Of a DNA stretch of 64,000 bases, positions 47,842-57,119 are shown one piece after another (within the stretch, counting starts at the first letter, position 1; the number at the start of each line of letters is the position of its first letter). The notes beneath the pieces were generated by a model, which did no database searches, had not been told where the DNA came from, and saw only the letters and a program-made list of their open reading frames with translations. Source of the stretch: an uncultured Kangiella sp. (lineage in GTDB: Bacteria > Pseudomonadota > Gammaproteobacteria > Enterobacterales > Kangiellaceae); the NCBI GenBank assembly GCA_947503435.1, contig CANNDL010000003.1, positions 1 to 64,000 on the forward strand, written 5' to 3'. The position numbers and the translations under genes are program-made.

Positions 47842-49146
47842 TTAATTCTCTTCATCTAAATTGAATATTTGGCGTAAGAGTTCGTCATTATCTAAGCTTG
47901 ATAACCCCTGCTCTTCCGCATCATGGCGAAGCCATACCAATGGCTGGTGCATAAATTTCTTCAATAATCGATGGGTCAATTCATCTAAAGCTTCTTCCGC
48001 GGATTGATTATTTTGCATTTGAGACTTAGCTCTTTGCAACTCATGCAAGGCAATTTGTTGATACTTTTTCTGCAAGTCACGGACTGTATCATGCTTCTTC
48101 TGGCTTTCTAACCATAACCAATAAGAATCCACAAACGGCCGAATAATTTCTTCTGCTTGCTCTGCAGCTTCTTGTCGAGCCTGCATATTATCTTGGATCA
48201 CGCCTTCCAAATCATCCACTGTATAGAGATAGACATCGTCTAATTCAGCCACCGAAGCCTCAATATCCCTTGGCACAGCCAAGTCCACCATAAAGATACT
48301 TTTACGCCCACGCTTTTTTAGCGCTTCCTCTACCATTCCTTTACCAATAATAGGCAACATACTGCCAGTAGAAGAAATCACCATATCCGCTTCTGAAAAA
48401 TAGTGCGGAATTGCTTCCAGACCAATCGATTTACCCGAAAATTCTTCAGCTAATTTTTGGGCATTAGCCAATGTCCTATTAGCCATAATCATTTGTCCAA
48501 CCTGATGATGCTGCAAATGACGAGCAGCAAGCTCGATAGTTTCGCCAGCACCTACAAATAAAACCGTCAACTTGGAAAAATCTGCGAAAATATGCTTTGC
48601 TAAATTAACTGCAGCAAAAGCTACCGACACCGGATTGGTGCCAATTTCTGTATCATGACGAACTTTTTTAGCTGCTGAGAAAGCTTTTTGGAATAAACGC
48701 TCCAAATCTGCACCTAAGGTATTGGCCCGTTTTGCTTTTTGGTAAACAGCTTTAAGCTGACCTAGAATTTGAGGCTCACCAAGAACCATAGAATCTAAAC
48801 CACTAGCCACGCGCATGATATGGGTAACCGCATCCAACTCCAGATGTTGATACAAGTAGGGCTCTAAAGATTGCTCCAACTGATTATGTTGTTGCAACCA
48901 TACTCCGACTTCTTTGACTAACGCTACAGAATCGCAACCAGCAGCTTTTAAATAAAATTCTACTCGATTACATGTTGATAAAATGGCAACCTCAGCTGGT
49001 TTAGTCAATTTATCCAAGAATTTTTGATTTAACCATAATTGCAAGTCAGCCATCGCTTGAGCCAATTCATGCTCAGCAAAGGCTGCTTTTTCTCTCACCG
49101 AAACTGGCGCAGTTTTATGGTTAATACCTAAGGATATCAAGGACAT
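47842..49146 (-). CDS. hemA: Glutamyl-tRNA reductase
   Basis: HemA reduces glutamyl-tRNA to glutamate-1-semialdehyde, the first step of the C5 haem pathway. The 434-residue protein has the catalytic cysteine Cys59 in LSTCNRVEFY, the motif VASGLDSMVLGEPQILGQLK, an NADPH-binding segment (VLFVGAGETIELAA) and a C-terminal dimerisation helix. It starts the hemA-prfA-prmC operon and is divergent from the TPR lipoprotein gene. Confidence 0.97.
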   Translation of the reverse strand: MSLISLGINHKTAPVSVREKAAFAEHELAQAMADLQLWLNQKFLDKLTKPAEVAILSTCNRVEFYLKAAGCDSVALVKEVGVWLQQHNQLEQSLEPYLYQHLELDAVTHIMRVASGLDSMVLGEPQILGQLKAVYQKAKRANTLGADLERLFQKAFSAAKKVRHDTEIGTNPVSVAFAAVNLAKHIFADFSKLTVLFVGAGETIELAARHLQHHQVGQMIMANRTLANAQKLAEEFSGKSIGLEAIPHYFSEADMVISSTGSMLPIIGKGMVEEALKKRGRKSIFMVDLAVPRDIEASVAELDDVYLYTVDDLEGVIQDNMQARQEAAEQAEEIIRPFVDSYWLWLESQKKHDTVRDLQKKYQQIALHELQRAKSQMQNNQSAEEALDELTHRLLKKFMHQPLVWLRHDAEEQGLSSLDNDELLRQIFNLDEEN

Positions 49147-49195
49147 AGATTATTTTTCTTACAGCGGGCATGGTTTCTTCCAACAATTGGCGCGA

Positions 49196-49201
49196 ATTAT
49201 A
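49196..49201 (-). promoter_or_regulatory. -10 element of the hemA promoter
   Basis: A perfect TATAAT on the minus strand is followed by TCGCGCC, a GC-rich discriminator of the type seen at growth-rate-controlled promoters. It would start transcription about 43 bases before the hemA ATG. No good -35 hexamer is seen. A 12-bp palindrome AAAGTTAACTTT lies at 49250-49261 in the same divergent gap. Confidence 0.5.
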
Positions 49202-49318
49202 GCATTCGCTTAGTTTATCTGCGAGATCAAATAATTAAGGCTAGCTGCTAAAGTTAACTTTACAAGTTTTCACTGTTCTTAAGGGGCAAAGCTGATAACC
49301 TAAGCCTATAGAAGATTA

Positions 49319-51382
49319 ATGAGCATATTTTTGAAGACAAGTTATCGCATTTGGTTATTGGTTATCGCAACACTCCTGTCCGCTTGCGCCACCAACCCTA
49401 AGATTTTGCCGAATGAAAAACCAATTGACTCGACTAAAACTGAATCAGTGACCAATATTAGTCATCTATCAACCGATCAACGCAGTCAATTATATTACTC
49501 TATTTTGCTGGCAAAACTTGCCGAAAATAAACAATTGTTAGATATAGCCCAAAGTAATTATCAAGATGCTTTAGTTAAAACCAAGAGTCCTGAATTAGCG
49601 GGACACAGTACCAAAATTGCTCTTTTCCAAAAGGATTATCTAGCGGCAGAGCAAGCCTTAGCTATCTGGCAAAGCAGTAAACCTGATTCTTCTGCCCCTA
49701 AGCAAATTGCTTTATTAATTGCGTTACATCAAAATCAACCACAAGAAGCCTATCAGCAGTTGATTGCAATTTATCCGCATGAAGACAATTCATTAAACGA
49801 TGTTACTGATTCATTTTCAAAAAAGCCGCTGTCTATCAATGAACTGGAGCTAGGATTAAAAGAGCTGCTTAAACTCGCTTATTGGAAAACACCCGATGTG
49901 AGCAGTTTGGAAAATCAAGTTTTGGGCATCGCGGAACTGTTGCAAAGATATAATCAAGAAAACTTAAACTCCAATTACCTTGCAATAACCAAAACATCAG
50001 AAGCATTCTTGCATTTAAAAAGCCGCAGTCCACTAAATAAGTTGGAACGAATTCACCTATTACTCGATCAAGTCATCGACAAAAACCCCAGTTTTATAGG
50101 CGCTATCAAAATTAAAGCCCAAGCTTTGGCTTTATTGTCCGAACAAAAGAGCGCTGAATTTCTTCAAAAAATAATAACTGAACAGGCACTCACAAAACCG
50201 CAAATCACCAAGCTCGCAAATCTAGCCTATCAGCAAAAAGATTTTGACTCTGCTATAGCAGGATATAATAGAGTTTTAGCTGCTGAACCCGATAACTCAG
50301 AAGCACAGTTTTTATTAGCTGGCAGTTATTTTGGTGATAAACAATACCAACAATCGGCAAAACTGTTCTATCAATTAGCTATAGACGACTATCGCAAAGG
50401 AGCTAGCGCTTTTTATTGCGGAGATTCTTCAGAAAGGGTTAAAGATATTGTAAAAAGTCTGAGCTGTTTCGAAATGGTGCCCGTTGGTCAGTACTTTCTT
50501 GAAGCGCGACAACGGATGGCTACCATTTACGCAAACCAGGAAATGTATCAAGTGGGAGCGCAAAGCCTTGAAAAAGGGCAGTCATTGGTAGATTTTAATC
50601 AAAGACAATTGTTATTAAATTACGAAATCAATTATTTGCTTGAACACCAGCAATACGTCTTAGCCCGTCAGCGCCTCGAATCTGCTATTGAACTGAATCC
50701 TCACAATGGCACTATTTACTACCTACAATTAGTTTTAGCTGATAAAACACTTTCACGTAAGGGCTTTTTAGCTAAAGTTATCCACTTACAAGAGCAAGCT
50801 TCAGATTCCGAACTGCGTAAAGAAGTCACATTTAGTGCTGTTAATATTCTAACTAATAAACAAGCACATCAAGCCGTTTACGACCTTTTAGATAAAGAAG
50901 TAAAACTTGCCCCGCAAGAACTTGATTTACTCTATTCTCGTGCGTTAGCTAATGAGCCACTTAAACGATTCGATCGTTTAGAGCAAGATCTTCGACATCT
51001 ATTAAGCATTGATCCGGAACATATCGATGCGCAAAATGCATTAGGTTATACCTTGGCAGATATCAATAAAAACTTACAAGAAGCAAAAGAATTAATTGAA
51101 TCAGCCTTTCAAAAAGAGCCCGAAAATGATGCCATCTTAGATTCAATGGGTTGGGTTCAGTATAGGCTTGGTAATTTGCCTGAAGCACTAAAATATATCC
51201 AAATGTCATACGATAAAGCGCCAGTACCGGAAATTGCAGCACACCTTGGCGAAGTCTTATGGCAGCTAGGTGAGTTAGAAAAAGCTAAAGTGGTTTGGCA
51301 AAAAGCCTTGCAACAAGCACCACACAACCCTTATATTCTGGACACTTTAGCCAGATTCCCAGAAGCAGGCTTATCTCCATAA
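49319..51382 (+). CDS. Tetratricopeptide-repeat lipoprotein upstream of lolB
   Basis: A 687-residue lipoprotein with lipobox LLSAC, Cys23. The mature part is built of TPR-type helical pairs; clear ones include LAYQQKDFDSAIAGYNRVLA, DNSEAQFLLAGSYFGDKQYQ and, near the end, DSMGWVQYRLGNLPEALKYI. Homologues lie next to lolB in Pseudomonas and relatives and are thought to be periplasmic scaffold proteins; the exact role is not known. It is divergent from hemA and ten bases before lolB, so it is likely to work with outer-membrane lipoprotein biogenesis. Confidence 0.85.
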   Translation: MSIFLKTSYRIWLLVIATLLSACATNPKILPNEKPIDSTKTESVTNISHLSTDQRSQLYYSILLAKLAENKQLLDIAQSNYQDALVKTKSPELAGHSTKIALFQKDYLAAEQALAIWQSSKPDSSAPKQIALLIALHQNQPQEAYQQLIAIYPHEDNSLNDVTDSFSKKPLSINELELGLKELLKLAYWKTPDVSSLENQVLGIAELLQRYNQENLNSNYLAITKTSEAFLHLKSRSPLNKLERIHLLLDQVIDKNPSFIGAIKIKAQALALLSEQKSAEFLQKIITEQALTKPQITKLANLAYQQKDFDSAIAGYNRVLAAEPDNSEAQFLLAGSYFGDKQYQQSAKLFYQLAIDDYRKGASAFYCGDSSERVKDIVKSLSCFEMVPVGQYFLEARQRMATIYANQEMYQVGAQSLEKGQSLVDFNQRQLLLNYEINYLLEHQQYVLARQRLESAIELNPHNGTIYYLQLVLADKTLSRKGFLAKVIHLQEQASDSELRKEVTFSAVNILTNKQAHQAVYDLLDKEVKLAPQELDLLYSRALANEPLKRFDRLEQDLRHLLSIDPEHIDAQNALGYTLADINKNLQEAKELIESAFQKEPENDAILDSMGWVQYRLGNLPEALKYIQMSYDKAPVPEIAAHLGEVLWQLGELEKAKVVWQKALQQAPHNPYILDTLARFPEAGLSP

Positions 51383-51392
51383 TATAAATTTT

Positions 51393-52007
51393 ATGAATAA
51401 GATAATAATTTTTGCACTATTCAGCTTATTAGTACTGCAAGCTTGTGAAACACAAAGAGTGGTTCAACCAACAACTGGGTGGGACGATCCTTTGTGGCAG
51501 CAACACTATCAACAATTAAAACCAATTCAAAAATACTCTCTCAAAGGGCGAATTGGGATCACTAATCCAGAAGACAGCTTTTCAAGTAACTTCCGTTGGC
51601 AGCAAAAAGATTTTAAAGATTTTGAGTTTCGAATGTATGGAGCCTTCGGTAATACTTATGTGATGATGAAATCAACACCTGATTGGACAACATTAGAAAC
51701 CGGTGATGAGCGCTTTTTTGAAGGCCCCGATGCTTCTGAGCTAATCATCCAAACCATGGGTTGGCCATTACCGCTAAACTATTTATCTGACTGGATTAAA
51801 GGCGTCCCTACTGGTGTGGGGCGAGATGAAATCAAAATCAATGCCGATGGTACCTTGCAATCACTAAGCTACCACTCTAATCACCGAATATTTAACGTTA
51901 GCTTTGAAAAATATGGCCAATTCCAAGATAAAAAGATGCCAACTAAGATTCGAATTCTCGAGTCTAGTAATAAATTAATCTTGTCTATTAGGAGCTGGGA
52001 AATTTAA
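51393..52007 (+). CDS. lolB: Outer-membrane lipoprotein receptor LolB
   Basis: LolB is itself a lipoprotein and accepts lipoproteins from LolA for insertion into the outer membrane. The 204-residue product has lipobox LQAC (Cys18) and the LolB beta-half-barrel, with YSLKGRIGITNPEDSFSSNF, MGWPLPLNYLSDWIKGVP and a C-terminal PTKIRILESSNKLILSIRSW. It precedes ispE by three bases, the standard order. Confidence 0.94.
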   Translation: MNKIIIFALFSLLVLQACETQRVVQPTTGWDDPLWQQHYQQLKPIQKYSLKGRIGITNPEDSFSSNFRWQQKDFKDFEFRMYGAFGNTYVMMKSTPDWTTLETGDERFFEGPDASELIIQTMGWPLPLNYLSDWIKGVPTGVGRDEIKINADGTLQSLSYHSNHRIFNVSFEKYGQFQDKKMPTKIRILESSNKLILSIRSWEI

Positions 52008-52010
52008 CCC

Positions 52011-52904
52011 ATGAATTTTTCGCATCCGACAGGTTTTTCTGATCAACAAGGTTATAGCTATTGGCCTGCACCGGTAAAACTCAATTTAGAATTACGAATA
52101 TTGGGGCAAAGAGTTGATGGTTATCATAACCTGCAAACTTTATTCCAACTATTAAATATTGGTGATGAGCTTTGGATTAAGCCCAATAGCAAGAGTATTT
52201 TAGAGCTCAATTCTGATTACTCTGAAGTCGCACAAGAAGATAACCTCGTCATAAAAGCCGCTCGTGCACTTTTAAAATACGCTAGCAATCAACTGTTTGG
52301 GGCCCATATAAAGCTCAATAAACGCATGCCTTCCGGCGCAGGCTTGGGTGGAGGTAGTTCTGATGCAGCGACAACTTTAGTTGCACTTAATCATTTGTGG
52401 GGCCTAAATATATCCAATCAAAAGCTTTGTGAGATAGGCGCACAACTAGGTGCCGACGTTCCCGTTTTTGTCAATGGATACAGTGCCTGGGCGCAAGGAA
52501 TCGGTGAAGTTTTAACCGCTACGGATATCCCAGAAAAACACTTTTTAATCGTCTATCCAGAATGCGCCATTAGCACCGGGAAAATTTTTTCGCATCCAGC
52601 GTTGACAAGAGACGATAAACCCATTAAATTACGCGCCACTCGCCCAGAGGTGGACTTGAAAAGCTTAGGTTACAATGCCTTTCAACCACTGGTCGCAGAG
52701 CTATATCCAGAAGTTCGAGAAGCTTTAGAGTTTCTTAATCAATATGGTCAAGCAATGCTCACTGGAACTGGAAGCAGCGTCTTCTTAACCTTTGACAATG
52801 AGCGAGAAGCCAGTAAAATATCGGCACTGTGTAAGCAGCGCTGGTTAACTCTAAGAGCTAAGGGTATCAACACCTCACCGCTTAAAGAGTTGCAAAAAAA
52901 ATAG
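52011..52904 (+). CDS. ispE: 4-diphosphocytidyl-2-C-methyl-D-erythritol kinase IspE
   Basis: IspE is the GHMP-family kinase of the non-mevalonate isoprenoid pathway. The 297-residue protein has the N-terminal PAPVKLNLELRILGQRVDGY with the substrate-binding lysine, the ATP loop MPSGAGLGGGSSDAATTL (107-124) and the C-terminal TGTGSSVFLTF. The last two bases of its TAG stop are the first two bases of the tRNA-Gln gene. Confidence 0.96.
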   Translation: MNFSHPTGFSDQQGYSYWPAPVKLNLELRILGQRVDGYHNLQTLFQLLNIGDELWIKPNSKSILELNSDYSEVAQEDNLVIKAARALLKYASNQLFGAHIKLNKRMPSGAGLGGGSSDAATTLVALNHLWGLNISNQKLCEIGAQLGADVPVFVNGYSAWAQGIGEVLTATDIPEKHFLIVYPECAISTGKIFSHPALTRDDKPIKLRATRPEVDLKSLGYNAFQPLVAELYPEVREALEFLNQYGQAMLTGTGSSVFLTFDNEREASKISALCKQRWLTLRAKGINTSPLKELQKK

Positions 52905-52977
52905 GGGTATCGCCAAGCGGTAAGGCAGCGGCTTTTGATGCCGCCATTCGTAGGTTCAAATCCTGCTACCCCTGCCA
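52903..52977 (+). tRNA. tRNA-Gln (anticodon TTG)
   Basis: A 75-base tRNA with encoded CCA (52975-52977). The acceptor stem AGGGGTA/TACCCCT is fully paired, the anticodon stem GCGGC/GCCGC encloses loop TTTTGAT with anticodon TTG at 52935-52937, and the T-arm has GGTTCAAATCC. The sequence is close to E. coli tRNA-Gln. The 5' end overlaps the ispE stop codon by two bases, so it is probably released from the lolB-ispE transcript by RNase processing. Confidence 0.95.
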
Positions 52978-53029
52978 TTTTCTTCCTGTTCTACCAGCCA
53001 CAAACGTTTACCTTGCTAGAGAGTAAATA

Positions 53030-53050
53030 GCGCTAAACTTTAGCGTATTT
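53030..53050 (+). terminator. Possible terminator after tRNA-Gln
   Basis: CGCTAAA and TTTAGCG (53031-53045) form a short 5-7 bp hairpin followed by TATTTTC. It could end the ispE-tRNA-Gln transcript ahead of prs. The stem is short and the T-tract broken, so this is weak. Confidence 0.3.
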
Positions 53051-53090
53051 TCAATTACTGATTGTTTTTGTATTTTTGGGGCCTTTATTC

Positions 53091-54038
53091 ATGTCTGACT
53101 TGATGCTGTTTAGTGGTAATGCCACGCCAGATCTTGCCGCTAGTATTTCTTCTTATCTTAATGTGCCATTAGGCAATATTACAACTAACCGATTTAGCGA
53201 TGGCGAATGCAGCGTTGAAGTCATGGAAAATGTTCGTGGTAAAGACGTTTTCATCATTCAATCAACTTGTGCTCCGACTAATGACAATTTAATGGAATTG
53301 ATCATTATGGCAGACGCGCTTAAACGTGCTTCTGCAAAGCGTATTACTGCCGTAGTACCTTATTATGGCTATGCACGCCAAGACAGACGAGTTCGCTCTG
53401 CACGTGTACCAATTAGTGCTAAAGTGGTTGCCGACATGATTGGCGGAGTTGGTTTTGACCGCGTTCTAACCGTTGATTTACACGCTGATCAGATTCAAGG
53501 CTTCTTCAATATCCCGGTAGATAACGTTTACGCGACACCCGTATTGCTTGATCATATCATGCAGGACGCGAGTGAAAACTTAATGGTGGTTTCACCAGAC
53601 GTTGGCGGTGTTGTGCGTGCTCGCGCCATCGCAAAACGCTTAAACGACGCAGATTTAGCAATTATCGATAAACGCCGTCCGCGTGCTAATGAAGTCAGCG
53701 TGATGAATATTATTGGTGATGTTGATGGCCGAGATTGTGTCATTGTTGATGATATGGTGGATACGGCAGGTACTTTATGCCAAGCAGCTCAAGCACTAAA
53801 AGATCACGGAGCTAAGAGCGTCTCTGCTTACGCTACTCACCCGGTATTATCGGGTAAAGCCATTAATAACATTAATGGTTCTGGATTGGACAAGTTAGTA
53901 ATTACCAATACTATCCCATTATCAGATGCCGCAAAAACTTGCGATAGAATCGAAACCTTGGATTTAGCTCCACTTCTTGGTGAATCGATTCGTAGAGTAA
54001 ATACTGAAGAATCCATCAGTACCATGTTTTTAGATTAA
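53091..54038 (+). CDS. prs: Ribose-phosphate pyrophosphokinase
   Basis: Prs makes PRPP from ribose-5-phosphate and ATP for nucleotide, histidine and tryptophan synthesis. I choose ATG at 53091 (315 aa, [15 protein letters not shown]), matching the E. coli start; a TTG five codons upstream is in frame but not needed. Landmarks are RFSDGE, the ATP site [31 protein letters not shown] and the PRPP loop [15 protein letters not shown]. It follows ispE and tRNA-Gln and precedes rplY, the standard order. Confidence 0.97.
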   Translation: MSDLMLFSGNATPDLAASISSYLNVPLGNITTNRFSDGECSVEVMENVRGKDVFIIQSTCAPTNDNLMELIIMADALKRASAKRITAVVPYYGYARQDRRVRSARVPISAKVVADMIGGVGFDRVLTVDLHADQIQGFFNIPVDNVYATPVLLDHIMQDASENLMVVSPDVGGVVRARAIAKRLNDADLAIIDKRRPRANEVSVMNIIGDVDGRDCVIVDDMVDTAGTLCQAAQALKDHGAKSVSAYATHPVLSGKAINNINGSGLDKLVITNTIPLSDAAKTCDRIETLDLAPLLGESIRRVNTEESISTMFLD

Positions 54039-54066
54039 CCATTAATTTAAATTAATTAGATTATTT

Positions 54067-54098
54067 AACGGCTTAGGCTAGTACCTAAGCCGTTTTTT
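54067..54098 (+). terminator. Terminator after prs
   Basis: A perfect 11-bp stem AACGGCTTAGG / CCTAAGCCGTT around the loop CTAGTA is followed by TTTT. It lies about 28 bases after the prs stop and ends that transcript; rplY must have its own promoter in 54099-54180. Confidence 0.9.
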
Positions 54099-54195
54099 AT
54101 TGTATAATCGCGCTCCAAATTTTTATGGGCTATTGACTGGTCGCAAGTCGATAGCGTTTTACTCACACTCATAGTCTATTCTTAAGGAGACAAAT

Positions 54196-54858
54196 ATGAG
54201 CGATTTTATTTTAAATGCTACTAAGCGTAGCGATATAGGGAAAGGTGCGAGCCGCCGCCTACGTCGTGAAGCAAACATGATCCCAGCCGTTGTCTACGGT
54301 GGTACAGAAGATGCTGCTTCAATTACATTAAGCCATAACCAAGTGACTCGATTCTTAGAAGAAGAATCTTTTTACTCTTCAATCATCACTTTGGATATCG
54401 AAGGCGAAACAGAAGAAGTTTTATTAAAAGACTTACAACGTCACCCGTTCAAGCCAAAAGTATTACACGTGGACTTGAAGCGTGTTGTTCGTGGTCAAGA
54501 AATGCACGCTAACGCTCCATTGCACTTCATGAATGAAGAAAATGCTCCTGGCGTTAAAGAAGGCGGTGTTGTTTCTCACCAAGTTACTTCTGTTGAAATC
54601 ATTTGTATGCCACGTCACTTACCTGAGTACGTTGAAGTTGATATGGGCGCAGTAGAAATGGGTGGCGTAGTTCACTTATCTGATCTAACCTTGCCAGAAG
54701 GCGTGCGTTTAGCCGCGTTTGAACAAGGCGAAGACAATGATTTATCTGTTGCTAACATCGTTCCTCCTACTGTTTCTACTTCTAGCAGCGATGACGCTGA
54801 AGAAGCTACGGAAGCAGCGGCTGAAGAACCTGCAGCAGAAGAAGGCGGCGAAGAGTAA
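54196..54858 (+). CDS. rplY: 50S ribosomal protein L25/general stress protein Ctc
   Basis: A two-domain L25 (Ctc form) of 220 residues that binds 5S rRNA. The L25 domain (about 1-95) contains [22 protein letters not shown] and [19 protein letters not shown]; the TL5-type beta domain follows, and the last 35 residues are very acidic (Glu/Ala-rich). An AAGGAGA ribosome binding site precedes the ATG by 6 bases. pth follows after 40 bases. Confidence 0.96.
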   Translation: MSDFILNATKRSDIGKGASRRLRREANMIPAVVYGGTEDAASITLSHNQVTRFLEEESFYSSIITLDIEGETEEVLLKDLQRHPFKPKVLHVDLKRVVRGQEMHANAPLHFMNEENAPGVKEGGVVSHQVTSVEIICMPRHLPEYVEVDMGAVEMGGVVHLSDLTLPEGVRLAAFEQGEDNDLSVANIVPPTVSTSSSDDAEEATEAAAEEPAAEEGGEE

Positions 54859-54898
54859 TTCTTCTCAGCCTTTAGTTAGACATAAAGAACATTTAACC

Positions 54899-55501
54899 AT
54901 GTCTAGCATCAAGTTAATTGTGGGCCTGGCCAATCCAGGCTCACAATATCAAGATACTCGCCATAACGCTGGCGCCTGGTATGTCGAAGAACTTGCCCGT
55001 TCTTATCAAATCCAACTAAAAACCGAATCCAAATTCCATGGCCTATTTGGCAAAGGAATGATAGGCGGTTATGAAGTTAAACTATTAATTCCAACAACTT
55101 TTATGAATTTAAGCGGTAAGGCCATTCAAGCTGTCGCTAATTTTTATAAGATTCAGCCTGAAGAAATTTTAGTGGCACACGATGAACTGGATATCGTTCC
55201 AGGAACATTGAAACTAAAAAAAGGCGGTGGCCATGGCGGTCATAACGGATTAAGAGATACCATCAGTAAGCTTGGTAATAATAAAGAATTTATGCGTTTA
55301 CGCGTTGGTATTGGCCACCCGGGCCATAAATCGAAAGTCACTGGTTATGTGTTAAACAAACCTAGTGCCGATGAACGTAACGCTATCAATATCGCTATTG
55401 ATGAATCAGTTCGAGAAACTGAAACCCTATTACAAGGCGATTGGGATATCGCTGTGCAGCGTTTGCACAGCCTTGAATCTCCACTGGCCAAAACTAATTA
55501 G
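54899..55501 (+). CDS. pth: Peptidyl-tRNA hydrolase
   Basis: Pth frees tRNA from prematurely released peptidyl-tRNA. I choose ATG at 54899-54901 (200 aa, [20 protein letters not shown]). The open frame extends back into rplY but that part has no homology. The catalytic His lies in [13 protein letters not shown]; other blocks are [20 protein letters not shown] and [13 protein letters not shown]. It lies in the usual place between rplY and ychF. Confidence 0.97.
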   Translation: MSSIKLIVGLANPGSQYQDTRHNAGAWYVEELARSYQIQLKTESKFHGLFGKGMIGGYEVKLLIPTTFMNLSGKAIQAVANFYKIQPEEILVAHDELDIVPGTLKLKKGGGHGGHNGLRDTISKLGNNKEFMRLRVGIGHPGHKSKVTGYVLNKPSADERNAINIAIDESVRETETLLQGDWDIAVQRLHSLESPLAKTN

Positions 55502-55515
55502 AGAAGAGAAACAAG

Positions 55516-56607
55516 ATGCCTTTAAATTGCGGAATCGTAGGTTTACCAAATGTTGGCAAGTCAACTTTATTCAATGCACTGACTGATGCTGGCATTGACG
55601 CGGCCAACTACCCTTTCTGTACTATCGAGCCCAATACTGGCGTAGTACCTATTCCCGATCAGCGCCTCGACGCATTGGCAGCTATAGTTGATCCCGAAAA
55701 AGTTTTACCTGCCACTATGGAGTTTGTGGATATCGCTGGCTTAGTGGCTGGAGCTTCTAAAGGTGAGGGCCTAGGAAATAAATTCTTGGCTAATATCCGC
55801 GAAACTCACGCCATAGCGCATGTAGTTCGTTGCTTCGACAATGATGACGTGGTGCACGTAGCAGGCAAGGTTGATCCGATAGCCGATATCGAAACTATCA
55901 ACACAGAATTAGCCCTAGCTGACTTAGAGTCCGTTGAAAAACGCTTAATCAAAACTACAAAAGTAGCTAAAAGCGGTGATAAAGAAGCTAAAGCAGATTT
56001 GGAAATCCTAGAGAAGTGCAAGGCCTGTTTAGATGAAGGCAATGCTTTGCGTAGTTTAGATTGGGATAAAGACGAGAAACACATTTTATCTCGCTTCCAA
56101 TTAATCACCACAAAACCAACTATGTACATTGCAAACGTCAGCGAAGATGGCTTTGAAGACAATGCGCTTTTGGATCAGGTTCGAGAATTTGCAGCTCAAG
56201 AAAATGCAGAAGTAGTGCCAATTTGTGCTTCTATTGAATCTGAAATTGCAGCATTAGATGATGAAGACAAAGCTGACTTTCTTGCTGATATCGGACAAGA
56301 AGAGCCTGGTTTAAACCGCGTTATTCGTGCAGGTTATAAGCTACTTAGTCTACAAACCTATTTTACCGCTGGTAAAAAAGAAGTTCGTGCATGGCAGGTT
56401 CGAGTAGGTGCAACCGCTCCTCAAGCCGCAGGGGTAATTCACACCGACTTTGAAAAAGGCTTCATCCGAGCAGAAGTAACTGCATATGACGACTATATTG
56501 CAGGTAATGGTGAGGCGGGTGCCAAAGAAGCAGGTAAATTACGTCTAGAAGGAAAAGAATACCTGGTGCAAGATGGCGACGTCATGCACTTTAGATTTAA
56601 CGTATAA
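55516..56607 (+). CDS. ychF: Redox-regulated ATPase YchF (Obg family)
   Basis: YchF is an Obg-family P-loop NTPase that prefers ATP and is involved in ribosome and stress functions. The 363-residue protein has G1 GLPNVGKST (8-16), G3 [14 protein letters not shown], and the altered G4 NVSE in place of NKxD, the signature of ATP preference. A coiled coil and a TGS domain (C-terminal half) follow. It lies 14 bases after pth. Confidence 0.96.
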   Translation: MPLNCGIVGLPNVGKSTLFNALTDAGIDAANYPFCTIEPNTGVVPIPDQRLDALAAIVDPEKVLPATMEFVDIAGLVAGASKGEGLGNKFLANIRETHAIAHVVRCFDNDDVVHVAGKVDPIADIETINTELALADLESVEKRLIKTTKVAKSGDKEAKADLEILEKCKACLDEGNALRSLDWDKDEKHILSRFQLITTKPTMYIANVSEDGFEDNALLDQVREFAAQENAEVVPICASIESEIAALDDEDKADFLADIGQEEPGLNRVIRAGYKLLSLQTYFTAGKKEVRAWQVRVGATAPQAAGVIHTDFEKGFIRAEVTAYDDYIAGNGEAGAKEAGKLRLEGKEYLVQDGDVMHFRFNV

Positions 56608-56635
56608 ATATTAGCGCGTTTTAGGTCAAATGGGC

Positions 56636-56670
56636 TTGACAAAAAGCCCTAAAATCACCAAAATACGCGC
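56636..56670 (+). promoter_or_regulatory. Promoter of the tRNA-Met / tRNA-Ser unit
   Basis: A consensus -35 TTGACA (56636-56641), a 17-base spacer and CAAAAT (56659-56664) precede a GC-rich discriminator (CGCGCC), as usual for stringently controlled tRNA promoters. Transcription would begin about 12 bases before tRNA-Met. Confidence 0.65.
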
Positions 56671-56682
56671 CACTGAATTTAT

Positions 56683-56759
56683 GGCTATGTAGCTCAGCTG
56701 GTTAGAGCACAGCATTCATAATGCTGGGGTCGGTGGTTCAAGTCCACCCATAGCTACCA
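56683..56759 (+). tRNA. tRNA-Met, elongator (anticodon CAT)
   Basis: A 77-base tRNA with encoded CCA. The acceptor stem GGCTATG/CATAGCT has a G-U pair at position 1-72, where E. coli elongator tRNA-Met has G-C. The anticodon stem CAGCA/TGCTG encloses TTCATAA with CAT at 56717-56719. The D-arm and the GGGGTC variable region match elongator tRNA-Met; initiator and lysidine-type tRNA-Ile are less likely. Confidence 0.9.
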
Positions 56760-56834
56760 TATTCAAAGTATATTAATTTATGCTTTAAAAATGATTCCAT
56801 CTAACTTTAAGTTAGGGTATCATTTTGCTTCTCC

Positions 56835-56925
56835 GGAGAGGTGACAGAGCGGCCGAATGTACCGGTCTTGAAAACCGGCGTGGGTTAATAGCCCACCGTG
56901 GGTTCAAATCCCACCCTCTCCGCCA
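56835..56925 (+). tRNA. tRNA-Ser (anticodon TGA)
   Basis: A 91-base class II tRNA with encoded CCA. The acceptor stem GGAGAGG/CCTCTCC is fully paired. The anticodon stem CCGGT/ACCGG encloses CTTGAAA with TGA at 56869-56871, and there is a long variable arm (GTGGG...CCCAC) as expected for serine tRNAs. It follows tRNA-Met by 75 bases and ends with a terminator. Confidence 0.95.
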
Positions 56926-56948
56926 TATTGCTAAGTCGCAAGACCAGA

Positions 56949-56974
56949 AAGCCCGCTATTCAGCGGGCTTTTTA
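56949..56974 (+). terminator. Terminator of the tRNA unit
   Basis: The stem AAGCCCGCT / AGCGGGCTT with a 4-base loop is followed by TTTTT. It lies 24 bases after tRNA-Ser. Confidence 0.88.
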
Positions 56975-57065
56975 TATCTGCATATAATTTCTTTGGGCCA
57001 TTTTTGGGTCAATTATACCAATTTCAAAACAATTCAATATTTTGCTGTTATAAATTTCTATAATA

Positions 57066-57091
57066 AAAAAGCCAGCTATATAGCTGGCTAG
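57066..57091 (-). terminator. Terminator of the secreted esterase gene
   Basis: On the minus strand AGCCAGCTAT / ATAGCTGGCT is followed by TTTTTTATTA. It lies about 30 bases after the stop of the esterase gene (57120). Confidence 0.8.
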
Positions 57092-57119
57092 GTTATAAAG
57101 ATTAAATTTGCTTTATAAA

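Noticed and set aside
54719-54898. An open frame continuing upstream of pth into rplY, with a hydrophobic stretch
   Set aside because: It is the shifted frame of the acidic rplY tail; homology of Pth begins at the ATG at 54899.
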